This document shows positions 8,901-15,424 of a stretch of 33,500 nucleotides of DNA, one piece after another; within the stretch, counting starts at the first letter, position 1, and each line of letters opens with the position of its first letter. Under the pieces are notes generated by a model. It searched no databases, was not told the origin of the DNA, and saw only the letters and a list, made by a program, of their open reading frames with translations. Position numbers and translations under genes: made by a program. Source of the stretch: a virus; the IMG/VR virus record IMGVR_UViG_3300032282_000916, positions 1-33,500 of that record; one strand, given 5' to 3'.

Positions 8901-9463
8901 GTTACTGCATAATCCCCAATATTACCGATACTGTCTATTGGAGCATTCTCTGTAGTAGACATTGCATCTGTGATAACTAATGGAGTAATCGTTTGGAACT
9001 TGTTTGTTGCTGCATTCCAATGAAAAAGACCCCAATTACTGATTGATGTATCTAACCAATATGAACCGTCAGCAGGGGCGCCCGACGGACGTTGTGTTTG
9101 ACCTACTAGACTGGCTAAATCAACATCGGCTCGTAGTATATAGCAACTATTGGTTGCACCCAATAATGAATAAGCAGCGAGCAATCCGTATTCGTTTAGT
9201 TCGTAACCTTGAATTGGTGTACCATTAGTTGTCTTATAAAAGAACGGATTACCGTATAAGTTAACTAGGTCACGTTGACTTGTTATTTGATATAGTTTAT
9301 TAGCATTTGCTGAAACAGTAGCTGCGGCAACAGCATCGCCGGCGGCGTTTGCTTTATTTTGTGCTGTAGCTAATAGTATAAGAGGTACTGAATTTGAGGC
9401 AGTAGGCGAATATTGACTTTGGTCAATGATGTTGATCTCTACTCCTGGGGATACTAGTGCCAT
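5906..9463 (-). CDS. 18: Tail sheath protein (T4 gp18), greatly enlarged
   Basis: 1185 residues, about 1.8 times T4 gp18 (659). gp18 forms the contractile sheath. The N terminus (ALVSPGVEINIIDQS, then ITSQRDLVNLYGNPFF and a YILRADVDL strand, residues 1-116) and the C-terminal ~350 residues (including TFLRNDTVGYPWFAAAG, RRGIIDNA, VAYIRNRLQ, FEPND) are typical sheath core. Between about 125 and 830 lies a large insertion rich in beta strands, Thr, Ser and Gly. It carries recurring short modules with an aromatic-Trp strand (SYWLDTS 134, SIWVKTS 345, SYWFHS 667, DLWIDSS 734). The insertion would face outward on the sheath surface. The late promoter lies at 9515-9522, and AAAGGA precedes ATG 9463. 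Confidence 0.9.
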   Translation of the reverse strand: MALVSPGVEINIIDQSQYSPTASNSVPLILLATAQNKANAAGDAVAAATVSANANKLYQITSQRDLVNLYGNPFFYKTTNGTPIQGYELNEYGLLAAYSLLGATNSCYILRADVDLASLVGQTQRPSGAPADGSYWLDTSISNWGLFHWNAATNKFQTITPLVITDAMSTTENAPIDSIGNIGDYAVTAIPTTVAPTTYSEMFTKTADNMWVALGSKAWLASVATVTSIANPIMTYGHTFTINVSGQYEFTIPVPVSTTVEDLVNNINGTAPDVVARQDTFGRLIISSVQDDVNGYLQFTSSDTVLDDLGIEAGIHFYQASMAYGVSAQMPLWSNSQSIPRPTGSIWVKTSSTGAGVDLVVSKYSAGRATFVTQSCNLYTTDQYATYTLGLPYSNGLDISGATSIPAGTTYAQYGWGGTVNSSPIYLKSRINTGATVVTGINTSPSFALSAVLYVKVSRPGSTTLSSQYAVGMPSGGTVGASEFVTAWQAAGIPNTTAAVASNGAIQLTHIYGGEIVLDDYIDGVSNGVIAEAGFDIGVTTGVWYGEFSSYNNNAAAATGGSGTSATFHVTSYGDKYAISLNSGGVDFVVGDLLTISGSILGGQAPDNSIHITVESINDYGGGVGPIVTFAYEGVAAPRYTTQLSNWVALDYVANEGAPADNPSNDSYWFHSVIDQVDIMVNKNGVWKGYKNVAFDLNGHPAATGVSSTDPAGPIISASAPTMQSDGTVLAYGDLWIDSSDLENFPVISRWQSVDAVNQWVLINTTDQVSSNGMVFADARWATSGNVDPINDPVTSINTLLTSDNVDLDAPNPDAYPQGMLLFNTRRSGYNVKQFKANYFNGINFPNASLPEFAYAWVSASGVDSTGVAYMGRKAQRNIIVQAIKASVATNMEIREEDTFFNLISCPNFPELQAELITLNNDRNNTAYIIGDAPMRLSDQATDITNWATNASSSTATGEDGLVTRDEYMGIFYPSGVTTDLTGSDVVVPASHMMLRTFLRNDTVGYPWFAAAGTRRGIIDNATNIGYLQGNTGEFQVIKNRTAIRDVLYTNQINPLAYFTGVGLLNYGNKSSKDTSSAMDRTNVARLVAYIRNRLQIITRPFVFEPNDALTRAQLTGVVQTLFIDLVTKRGLYDYLVLCDETNNTPARIDRSELWVDIAIEPVKATEFIYIPVRIMNTGAIANLK

Positions 9464-9507
9464 AATGAATTTCCTTTAGTTATGATTATGAGGGTTAACT
9501 CCCTAAC

Positions 9508-9531
9508 ATAGTATTATTTATGCGATACTAT
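9508..9531 (-). promoter_or_regulatory. Late promoter CATAAATA inside an inverted repeat, before gp18
   Basis: CATAAATA (minus strand, 9522-9515) lies between perfect 7-nt arms ATAGTAT/ATACTAT (9525-9531 and 9508-9514). The expected start of transcription falls near 9509, in the downstream arm. The leader also contains a GGGAGTTAACCC dyad (about 9491-9503) before the Shine-Dalgarno. Confidence 0.6.
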
Positions 9532-9567
9532 TAAAAAAACACGGATAAGCGTGCCTTTAAAGGTATT

Positions 9568-9575
9568 GATAAATA
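9568..9575 (+). promoter_or_regulatory. Late-promoter-like GATAAATA touching the start of the zinc protein
   Basis: GATAAATA ends 1 nt before ATG 9577 (a second ATG is at 9580). A T4-type start site about 6 nt downstream would fall at or just after these ATGs, so either the mRNA is effectively leaderless or this motif is not the working promoter. Confidence 0.3.
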
Positions 9576-9576
9576 T

Positions 9577-9927
9577 ATGATGCAACGGCCTATCTGTAAA
9601 GTCTGTAATCAGAATCACAGTGCAGTAAATTACATCCGTAAAGGAAAAACATACTACCGTAGTATGTGTGATGGTTGCGGCAGAAGCCAAAATAAGCTTA
9701 AACCAAGGAAACCGCTATGGCAAAAGGGCGGCTATAAGAAAAAAGCCACATGTGATTTGTGTGGCTTTAAAGGTGTATTTGTCAGTCAGATAGCAGTTTT
9801 CCATATTGACGGGAATCTGGAAAACTATATACTATCTAATCTTAGGTCTATCTGTCTAAACTGCGTAGAGGTTGTAAAGCGTAAACCTGTCAAATGGGAG
9901 CGCGGTGATCTTGAGGTTGATTATTAA
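9577..9927 (+). CDS. Zinc-ribbon/HNH-like protein
   Basis: 116 residues. Four CxxC pairs at C7/C10, C31/C34, C59/C62 and C93/C96 predict two zinc sites. The second half has H76-I-D-G-N80 ... N88-L-R-S-I-C93-L-N-C96, the layout of a degenerate HNH/His-Me endonuclease finger. Similar four-CxxC proteins occur widely in cyanophage-type T4-like genomes and are usually unnamed. It is the only plus-strand gene between the sheath and gene 13, and its last 38 nt overlap the end of the convergent dNMP kinase gene. DNA binding or nicking is likely; catalysis is uncertain. The start could be ATG 9577 or 9580; no clear Shine-Dalgarno. Confidence 0.75.
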   Translation: MMQRPICKVCNQNHSAVNYIRKGKTYYRSMCDGCGRSQNKLKPRKPLWQKGGYKKKATCDLCGFKGVFVSQIAVFHIDGNLENYILSNLRSICLNCVEVVKRKPVKWERGDLEVDY

Positions 9928-10540
9928 CTATATCTTGTAGCTTCGTATGCAGATCATCAATAGTAGAATCGTTAGTTATATAATGATCGTACTCTAATCC
10001 TACACTGCTATATTCGCTAGCGTGAATACCCAACTCTTCTAACTTAATACGTAAATGATGGTGTTGTGGATTATTAGTTAATTCAATCGCATCATCATAC
10101 CAATTTGGGTTTGGACCACGAAGTACTCGTACAGTAATCCCACCGATGTTTCGAATTGCAGTCAGTTCATTTGGGAAACGACAATCGGTGATTACAATAT
10201 CTTCGGAGGTTCGTAATAGTTTATTTTCCAAACTAGCAACCCAAATATCGTCATGGAAATTCCTACGACAGACTTCAGTGCCCCAATATTGTAGAATCCA
10301 TCTTGGGGTAAGATTGGGTATATTTAAACGTGCTGCCCACCACGGATCAATTCTCTCTCGCCATTCTCTACTGGTTTTAGTAGAACCTTCAAGTAATTCT
10401 CGATCCCAATTAAATATTACCGCTATTGCATCTTTTAGATTTGCGGCAAAACTTACTTTCTTAAACCCGTAGAACGTAGTTAGATAATTTGCCATTGTAT
10501 CTTTACCAGATGCAATTAGCCCGGTTATTCCTATAATCAT
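9890..10540 (-). CDS. 1: Deoxynucleoside monophosphate kinase (T4 gp1-like)
   Basis: 216 residues. It phosphorylates dNMPs to dNDPs for phage DNA synthesis. The P-loop is at residues 7-15 (GLIASGKDT). Further family features are a DPWWAARL segment, LQYWGTEVCR (nucleotide-monophosphate site), a Walker-B-like IVITDCRFPNE and a TVRVLRG strand. Length is close to T4 gp1 (241). It is transcribed from its own sigma70-like promoter (10568-10596), with GAGG as Shine-Dalgarno. Its 3' end overlaps the convergent zinc-protein gene by 38 nt with no terminator visible between them. Confidence 0.88.
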   Translation of the reverse strand: MIIGITGLIASGKDTMANYLTTFYGFKKVSFAANLKDAIAVIFNWDRELLEGSTKTSREWRERIDPWWAARLNIPNLTPRWILQYWGTEVCRRNFHDDIWVASLENKLLRTSEDIVITDCRFPNELTAIRNIGGITVRVLRGPNPNWYDDAIELTNNPQHHHLRIKLEELGIHASEYSSVGLEYDHYITNDSTIDDLHTKLQDIVNNQPQDHRAPI

Positions 10541-10567
10541 TGTTATCCCTCAGTTGTTAACTATAAG

Positions 10568-10596
10568 ATAATAACATATAGTATCAACGATTTCAA
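10568..10596 (-). promoter_or_regulatory. Sigma70-like early promoter for dNMP kinase
   Basis: TTGAAA and TATTAT on the minus strand, separated by exactly 17 nt. The -10 sits in the loop of a 6-bp inverted repeat (ACTATA/TATAGT). The leader of about 20 nt carries GAGG before ATG 10540. Confidence 0.6.
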
Positions 10597-10615
10597 GCAG
10601 TTTGGCTAGAGACAG

Positions 10616-11377
10616 TTACCCTTGGACCCAAGTTAATGGTTGTGAATAATCAACATAACGTTTGAGGTCTTCTAACAAGGAATCCTGCATTGCTTTTGCT
10701 TCAGCTTTCATTGCAGTTCCATTTAATGTAGTGCCACCGCTTGGACCAGCAATAGAAGAAAACTTTTCACGCGCTTCGCCTGTAATTAGCTTGAGTTGGC
10801 TTAGTGTCCAATCACCTATCCAAACACCGGAACCGGAATCTTGTAATAATACATGTTCTGGCTTCTGACTATCTGCCCAAATAAGTATTTGTTCTCCGGA
10901 CCCTTTGATGTTACGTACTAAATGTAAGGATTTTGTTACAGGATTGAATGTGAATATAACATATCCACCAAACATACGTGCAGCTAGTTTTACATAACCG
11001 GCATACATATCATATGTTGCTAGGCCACCCGCAAGATTATAATTTAATAAGTAGGTGTTTAATATAGCACTACTAAATGGATCAAAACTACTAGCAGCAG
11101 GCCCAGTTTCAAGTCCTACTGTGCGTCTAAATACCTGTCTGACATTGATATATTCGGTAGGAAGAGTATATGTATCTACCCCGGCTTCTAGCGTTAATAG
11201 GGCATAGGATTCTTCAGTAGCATTTTGTGCCCGCTGACGATAGACCTTTAAGGCATATTGATATGATGCCTCAAAATGTTCAGGACCTACTTCTAAATCG
11301 ATTATACCATCACCTAACCTATAACGTAGACCTTGAAATAGGGTTTCTTTTAATTCATCTAATGTAGTTCCAGCCAT
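10616..11377 (-). CDS. 13: Neck protein (T4 gp13-like)
   Basis: 253 residues (T4 gp13 is 309). gp13 joins gp14 to seal the packaged head and form the tail attachment site. The N-terminal LDELKETLFQGLRYRLG then IIDLEVGPEHFEASYQYAL corresponds to T4 gp13 NPKELKDVILRRLG then INVELTPDQIYDCIQRAL. The C terminus has the family signature: a helix with LITGEAREKFSSI, a GPSGGTTLNG loop (T4: LPGGVTVDG), a charged helix KAEAKAMQDSLLEDL, and a short hydrophobic end. Transcription is from a late promoter inside an inverted repeat just upstream. Confidence 0.82.
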   Translation of the reverse strand: MAGTTLDELKETLFQGLRYRLGDGIIDLEVGPEHFEASYQYALKVYRQRAQNATEESYALLTLEAGVDTYTLPTEYINVRQVFRRTVGLETGPAASSFDPFSSAILNTYLLNYNLAGGLATYDMYAGYVKLAARMFGGYVIFTFNPVTKSLHLVRNIKGSGEQILIWADSQKPEHVLLQDSGSGVWIGDWTLSQLKLITGEAREKFSSIAGPSGGTTLNGTAMKAEAKAMQDSLLEDLKRYVDYSQPLTWVQG

Positions 11378-11385
11378 TGTATTCT

Positions 11386-11406
11386 CCAGATATTATATTT
11401 ATCTGG
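11386..11406 (-). promoter_or_regulatory. Late promoter within a hairpin that covers the gp13 Shine-Dalgarno
   Basis: Perfect 7-nt arms CCAGATA/TATCTGG (11400-11406 and 11386-11392). GATAAATA (11396-11403) occupies the upstream arm and loop. The GG of the Shine-Dalgarno GGAG is the end of the downstream arm. The predicted late start near 11390 would drop the upstream arm and leave a leader of about 13 nt with a free GGAG; read-through RNA would pair it. Confidence 0.6.
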
Positions 11407-11426
11407 AAAATACAGACTTAACTATA

Positions 11427-12038
11427 TCAACACAAATTGATATTAATTACTGCTCTAAAATCATTATTGGTTGGACTACTACTAGCATGATATCGTTGAC
11501 CATTAAACACTATTGCTCGACCCTGTTTAGGTTCAATCTTAATAAAATTAGATGACCCTTCATTCTCTTTACCTACTATTTTATCAAACATATATGTTTC
11601 TCCGTCTGAATTAACCGGATAATACAGTATAGTGGTATGCTTAAATTTTGGAAAATCAACATGAGGAATATGATGTTTTCCCGAAGATACACTTCCCCTA
11701 GTAATTAACCCACTTCGGACACGTTGAATAGTTAACGTCGATAAAAATGGATTTTCGGCTGCATCACATATCATTCCAATCATTGGATAAAAGATATCAT
11801 AAAATGAACTTCGCTGGTGTGTATGTGCAGAATATAATATATGGAATAATCCATAACATGATTCCCACGTATCATTTATTTTATCCCCGGTGTTGGCCCC
11901 ATATTCAGCTACTTCATTCTGCCAATACCAAGAGAAATCATCACATTTAATAATCTCAGCCATGTGATTTTGATAGGATTTAGGTATAGCATCATCAATT
12001 ACTATTACATCGTCAAACATAGTATGTTGGATAGTCAT
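11427..12038 (-). CDS. 2-oxoglutarate/Fe(II)-dependent oxygenase
   Basis: 203 residues from ATG 12038. The iron-binding triad is visible as H126-V-D128 and H184, with the 2-oxoglutarate-binding R195, in a cupin-like series of strands (TTILYYPV, GRAIVFNG, RAVININL). This is the prolyl-hydroxylase-like group common in marine T4-like phages. The substrate is unknown; a protein side chain or nucleobase is possible. A longer in-frame start at 12053 would be TTG inside the MazG gene; ATG 12038, 1 nt after the MazG stop, is the better start. It lies downstream of MazG and the 386-residue unknown, probably in one early unit. No signal peptide, so cytoplasmic. Confidence 0.82.
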   Translation of the reverse strand: MTIQHTMFDDVIVIDDAIPKSYQNHMAEIIKCDDFSWYWQNEVAEYGANTGDKINDTWESCYGLFHILYSAHTHQRSSFYDIFYPMIGMICDAAENPFLSTLTIQRVRSGLITRGSVSSGKHHIPHVDFPKFKHTTILYYPVNSDGETYMFDKIVGKENEGSSNFIKIEPKQGRAIVFNGQRYHASSSPTNNDFRAVININLC

Positions 12039-12039
12039 A

Positions 12040-12474
12040 TTAAATGTCACCAACGTTGCGAACTTCGCTTTGGGTTACATCAAATTTACCACCAGGATAA
12101 CGTGCTTCCAATTTACGTACATTTTCTTCAATAACCTCATTTGGGTCTAGGTTTAAAGCACGACAAGCATTGATCCAATACCACATGACATCACCTAATT
12201 CACGTTTCATGTGGAATAGATTTTCTTCGTTGAGCGGTTTACCTTGGAAGAACATCTTTTTAGGGATTTCGCAGAATTCGCCGGTCTCAGCGGCCAAACC
12301 CAATGCCGCAGTTAGTAGTAAGGGGACATTGATATCTGGACCATAGTTATCGTCACCGATATAATTGGCATCCAACTGATCACAACGATCCATAAACGTA
12401 GTTAGATCATTGCTGGGCTTACTGGTTACTGCTTCTACAAACGCTTGATACTTGTTTAAATCAACGTTACTCAT
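12040..12474 (-). CDS. mazG: MazG-like nucleotide pyrophosphohydrolase
   Basis: 144 residues. The MazG metal-binding motif is intact: E63-x-x-E66 on one helix and E92-x-x-D95 on the next (KRELGDVMWYW), with an extra EIPKK at 69-73. These enzymes hydrolyse NTPs or dNTPs to monophosphates. In cyanophages the preferred substrates are thought to be dGTP and dCTP, which would help recycle host nucleotides. It is coupled to its neighbours: 1 nt after the upstream stop and 1 nt before the oxygenase start. Confidence 0.88.
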   Translation of the reverse strand: MSNVDLNKYQAFVEAVTSKPSNDLTTFMDRCDQLDANYIGDDNYGPDINVPLLLTAALGLAAETGEFCEIPKKMFFQGKPLNEENLFHMKRELGDVMWYWINACRALNLDPNEVIEENVRKLEARYPGGKFDVTQSEVRNVGDI

Positions 12475-12475
12475 A

Positions 12476-13636
12476 TTAAAATGCCTTTAAAATAATTATA
12501 TCCGGGTTAAATCTACCTTTGGGTGTAGTACTGACTGCTTTAATATCCTTAAAGAATTTACGTGCAGCCGGTTTACTACCCATTATCTCTTTTAATTGTT
12601 CATTGGGTTTACGTAGAGTTTTGCTCTCACTAGTATTAACATCAAATCCCTGCAATGTATTACCCTTAACAACCAATGTTTTACTATAATCATCGGCTAG
12701 ATAATGATACAATTTACGCTTTGCAGTATCATATACCCACGCTTCAGTTGATCCGTGCAGTTTAGTAGGAGAAATACTAGTTAAATCGATTTTATTTGGA
12801 ACATCTTTAAATGTCCGCAAATACTTAAGCTTAGATACAATCTTTTCAACAGGGACAGCTTTACGTTTACGAGGAGCCTTACTTGCCTTTTTAGAACTAA
12901 TATAGTTATTGCAGGAAGCTAATACCAATTCGATAAATTTTATGATATTTTTAATTTGAATTTTATCGAAATTCTGATATCCTTCAACCAATTGAGGTGT
13001 ATCACCTTCTAAAACCAATTCGAATTCTTCTAATTTCTGTTTCCATACGTCGGTGATGATACTCAGATGTTGTGGGACAACATTCTTTTTAGACAATTCT
13101 TCCATTGGATTAAAGGTGTGTTTAGATTTAGCACCCTGACTTAGATAGTCATCAAACATCCCTTCAAGTTCGCCGGCGGCCTCTACTGCTTTTTGACGGA
13201 GAATTTCTTGAATATTGGGTCGATTGGATTCTTTAACATCACTAGTTTTGGTATCCTTAACTACAGTTGAGATAAGACGTCCAATTTCATCTTCTAATTT
13301 AACGTTTTCGGTGTCGGTTAATTTTAGACCCTTCGTTACTAGCCGCCCCAACCAACCATACGTAGGGATGATCTCACTATCTGCTACTTTAGCAATGGTT
13401 GCGGCCTCGATTGACCGATCTTTATGGATCAGATATTCGGCAAGAACATCTCTAGCTTCTTTTCGACCGTAGAAGATATTATACCAAGAAAGACAGCGTG
13501 AGATTGTGCTAAGTCTTTTTTCTGGGTCAGGTTGAACCAAAAACTCAGTTTCTTGACCGATATGTTTTGAGTCTAACTCATTGGGCCGAAGAGTTTTTAC
13601 GTGATGGGTTTGTGTTGATTTTTCTTTACGAGCCAT
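12476..13636 (-). CDS. Conserved T4-like phage protein, unknown function
   Basis: 386 residues; no domain recognised with confidence. It looks like a conserved early protein of environmental T4-like phages, with a SRCLSWYNIFYGRKEAR segment near residues 46-62, a very basic linker at about 246-270 (SSKKASKAPRKRKAV) and a C-terminal domain starting near 295 (SISPTKLHGSTEAWVYDT). The basic linker suggests nucleic-acid binding. It is the first gene of an early unit with MazG and the oxygenase, driven by a strong sigma70-like promoter at 13670-13698. No membrane span or catalytic motif. Confidence 0.75.
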   Translation of the reverse strand: MARKEKSTQTHHVKTLRPNELDSKHIGQETEFLVQPDPEKRLSTISRCLSWYNIFYGRKEARDVLAEYLIHKDRSIEAATIAKVADSEIIPTYGWLGRLVTKGLKLTDTENVKLEDEIGRLISTVVKDTKTSDVKESNRPNIQEILRQKAVEAAGELEGMFDDYLSQGAKSKHTFNPMEELSKKNVVPQHLSIITDVWKQKLEEFELVLEGDTPQLVEGYQNFDKIQIKNIIKFIELVLASCNNYISSKKASKAPRKRKAVPVEKIVSKLKYLRTFKDVPNKIDLTSISPTKLHGSTEAWVYDTAKRKLYHYLADDYSKTLVVKGNTLQGFDVNTSESKTLRKPNEQLKEIMGSKPAARKFFKDIKAVSTTPKGRFNPDIIILKAF

Positions 13637-13669
13637 TTTAATATCCTAATTATGAATTAGCAGACTACT

Positions 13670-13698
13670 ATTATAACACCGTTTGGATATTTTTGCAA
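13670..13698 (-). promoter_or_regulatory. Sigma70-like early promoter (TTGCAA-17-TATAAT)
   Basis: The minus strand has TTGCAA, a 17-nt spacer and a perfect TATAAT. The leader carries a CTAATT/AATTAG hairpin (6 bp, 3-nt loop) and AGGAT before ATG 13636. AATATCC in the spacer is the complement of GGATATT over the Shine-Dalgarno (13685-13691 and 13640-13646), a longer-range pairing possible only in read-through RNA. Confidence 0.7.
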
Positions 13699-13731
13699 GC
13701 CTTTTGGTTAATAATTTTGCCACTATGACGC

Positions 13732-13739
13732 GATAAATA
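13732..13739 (+). promoter_or_regulatory. Late promoter GATAAATA before gp14
   Basis: GATAAATACTA followed by a leader of about 15 nt with GCGGACGA before ATG 13760. It is divergent from the early promoter at 13670-13698. Confidence 0.65.
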
Positions 13740-13759
13740 CTAAATTAGCGGACGATATT

Positions 13760-15415
13760 ATGCCAAAACTCTCATTATACAGATCAACCAAAAGCAATGA
13801 TTATAGGTTTTTGGATAGAACCATATCCGAAATGTTTACAGTAGGAGCTACTGATCTATATATTCACAAATATACTGGAATAAAAGATTCTGGCCCTAGT
13901 AAGGATTTAACACAACCGCAACATGATTCATTAGATCCAACTAATATACAAGACTTATTATTCTTGGAAAATCGTGACCGTAAATATGATCAGGATATTT
14001 ATAGATTACGTGGCCATTATAATGTCCAAAATTTAGATTTTGATTTAAGTCAATTTGGATTATTCTTAAATAATGATGTAATCTTTATTAGTGTCCATTA
14101 TAATGATATGATAGAACTAATAGGTAGAAAACTAATGGTAGGAGATGTAATTGAATTACCACATCTTACGGATTATCATCCACTAAATGAAGCAATACCA
14201 ATTGGATTAAGAAGATATTATCAAATTACTGATGGTAATTTTGCTAGCGAGGGATTTAGTCCTACCTGGTATGCTCATTTATGGCGTATTAAATGCGAAC
14301 CTCTGGTTGATAGTCAAGAATTTTCTAATATATTAGAGCAACCAATTAATACTGATAACTACTTAGGTGATTGGAATAAAGATACTACATATCTTGAAGG
14401 ATATGTTGTAACGTATGGGGATAAGAATTATACACCAAAAGATGGTGCAAGTCCTATTCCTCCAGGAACACCATGTACTGATACTGATTATTGGGAGTTA
14501 GATACGGCTGATTCATTAAAAGATATATTAGGTAGATATAATAAGAATATAGAGATTAATAATGCTATCGTAAATGAAGCGGCAAGGATATTGCCTAAAT
14601 CAGGATATGATACAAGTAATCTATATGTAGTTCCTACAATGCCTAACAATGCCCCTGCTAATCCAATTAATGTTATAGTAAGCAAAGTGGCACCAATCCC
14701 AACACGTGGTGAATTAGTAATGATGGGTGCTCCTGGATATAAACCTAGTCCGGTTATTAGAATCAACCGAGCTGTTCTACAAAAATTAAATAATGGTAAT
14801 TCAGGCAAGACGCTATTAGAGTTTATGCAGACAGATTTAACTGTTGGGGTAAATGCACCAAATAAAACTAGTACAGGGTCCGGACGAGTTAATGGAGATA
14901 AGTTACTTGTCGCAGAATCTATGGGGTTAGTGACTGGTCCATACGGTACGGTAGATAATATGTATTCAACTGCGGATCAAGATCCAGTCGAGCCAAACTT
15001 TACTGGAACAATAATTCAAGATATAATGGATTATCGTGCTGATACCGATCCTAGATTTAGATTTATTGCAAGATATAGTCCTCGTTCGTTTGGCTATCTA
15101 CAGGGATATTTAACTGGTGACGGTACTGCACCAAATGGATTACCAACTGGTGCTGGTACATCGTTCCCAAGTACTCCAAAAGTTGGAGATTATTTCTTAC
15201 GTTTGGATTATTTGCCGCAACAATTGTTTAGATGGGATGGCGCACTTTGGCTAAAGATCAGTGAAAATGTACGTACCGGTGTAGGGTTTGATGAAGATAA
15301 TCAATCACAACTATCCTCGTTCATTAATAATAGCAATGTTACTCCTCTATCTAATGGAACAACAATGCCAGAGAGACAATCTCTATCAGAAATATTACGA
15401 ATTCAAACAGATTAA
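13760..15415 (+). CDS. 14: Neck protein (T4 gp14-like) with inserted carbohydrate-binding-like module
   Basis: 551 residues, twice T4 gp14 (256). The first ~195 residues match the gp14 pattern of environmental T4-like phages (FLDRTISEMFTVGATDLYIHK, LMVGDVIELPHL, RYYQITDGNFASEGFSPTW, WRIKCEPLVDSQEF). Residues about 203-247 look like a CBM5/12-type chitin/cellulose-binding fold: W205, Y211, G214, V216-V217-x-Y219-G220, Y224, Pro-rich loop, Y244-W245. The remainder includes a VGDYFLR ... LFRWDGALW module similar to those in the sheath insertion. gp14 works with gp13 at the head-tail joint, so an exposed sugar-binding module at the neck could resemble whisker/collar decorations. It is followed by gp15 after 9 nt. 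Confidence 0.78.
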   Translation: MPKLSLYRSTKSNDYRFLDRTISEMFTVGATDLYIHKYTGIKDSGPSKDLTQPQHDSLDPTNIQDLLFLENRDRKYDQDIYRLRGHYNVQNLDFDLSQFGLFLNNDVIFISVHYNDMIELIGRKLMVGDVIELPHLTDYHPLNEAIPIGLRRYYQITDGNFASEGFSPTWYAHLWRIKCEPLVDSQEFSNILEQPINTDNYLGDWNKDTTYLEGYVVTYGDKNYTPKDGASPIPPGTPCTDTDYWELDTADSLKDILGRYNKNIEINNAIVNEAARILPKSGYDTSNLYVVPTMPNNAPANPINVIVSKVAPIPTRGELVMMGAPGYKPSPVIRINRAVLQKLNNGNSGKTLLEFMQTDLTVGVNAPNKTSTGSGRVNGDKLLVAESMGLVTGPYGTVDNMYSTADQDPVEPNFTGTIIQDIMDYRADTDPRFRFIARYSPRSFGYLQGYLTGDGTAPNGLPTGAGTSFPSTPKVGDYFLRLDYLPQQLFRWDGALWLKISENVRTGVGFDEDNQSQLSSFINNSNVTPLSNGTTMPERQSLSEILRIQTD

Positions 15416-15424
15416 GGGAAACTA

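Noticed and set aside
11427-12053. Longer form of the oxygenase starting at TTG 12053
   Set aside because: It starts inside the MazG gene without a Shine-Dalgarno; ATG 12038 directly follows the MazG stop.
14488-14808. 106-aa minus-strand frame with hydrophobic segments inside gp14
   Set aside because: It is antisense to a conserved neck-protein gene, with no Shine-Dalgarno or promoter; hydrophobicity comes from the complementary codon pattern.
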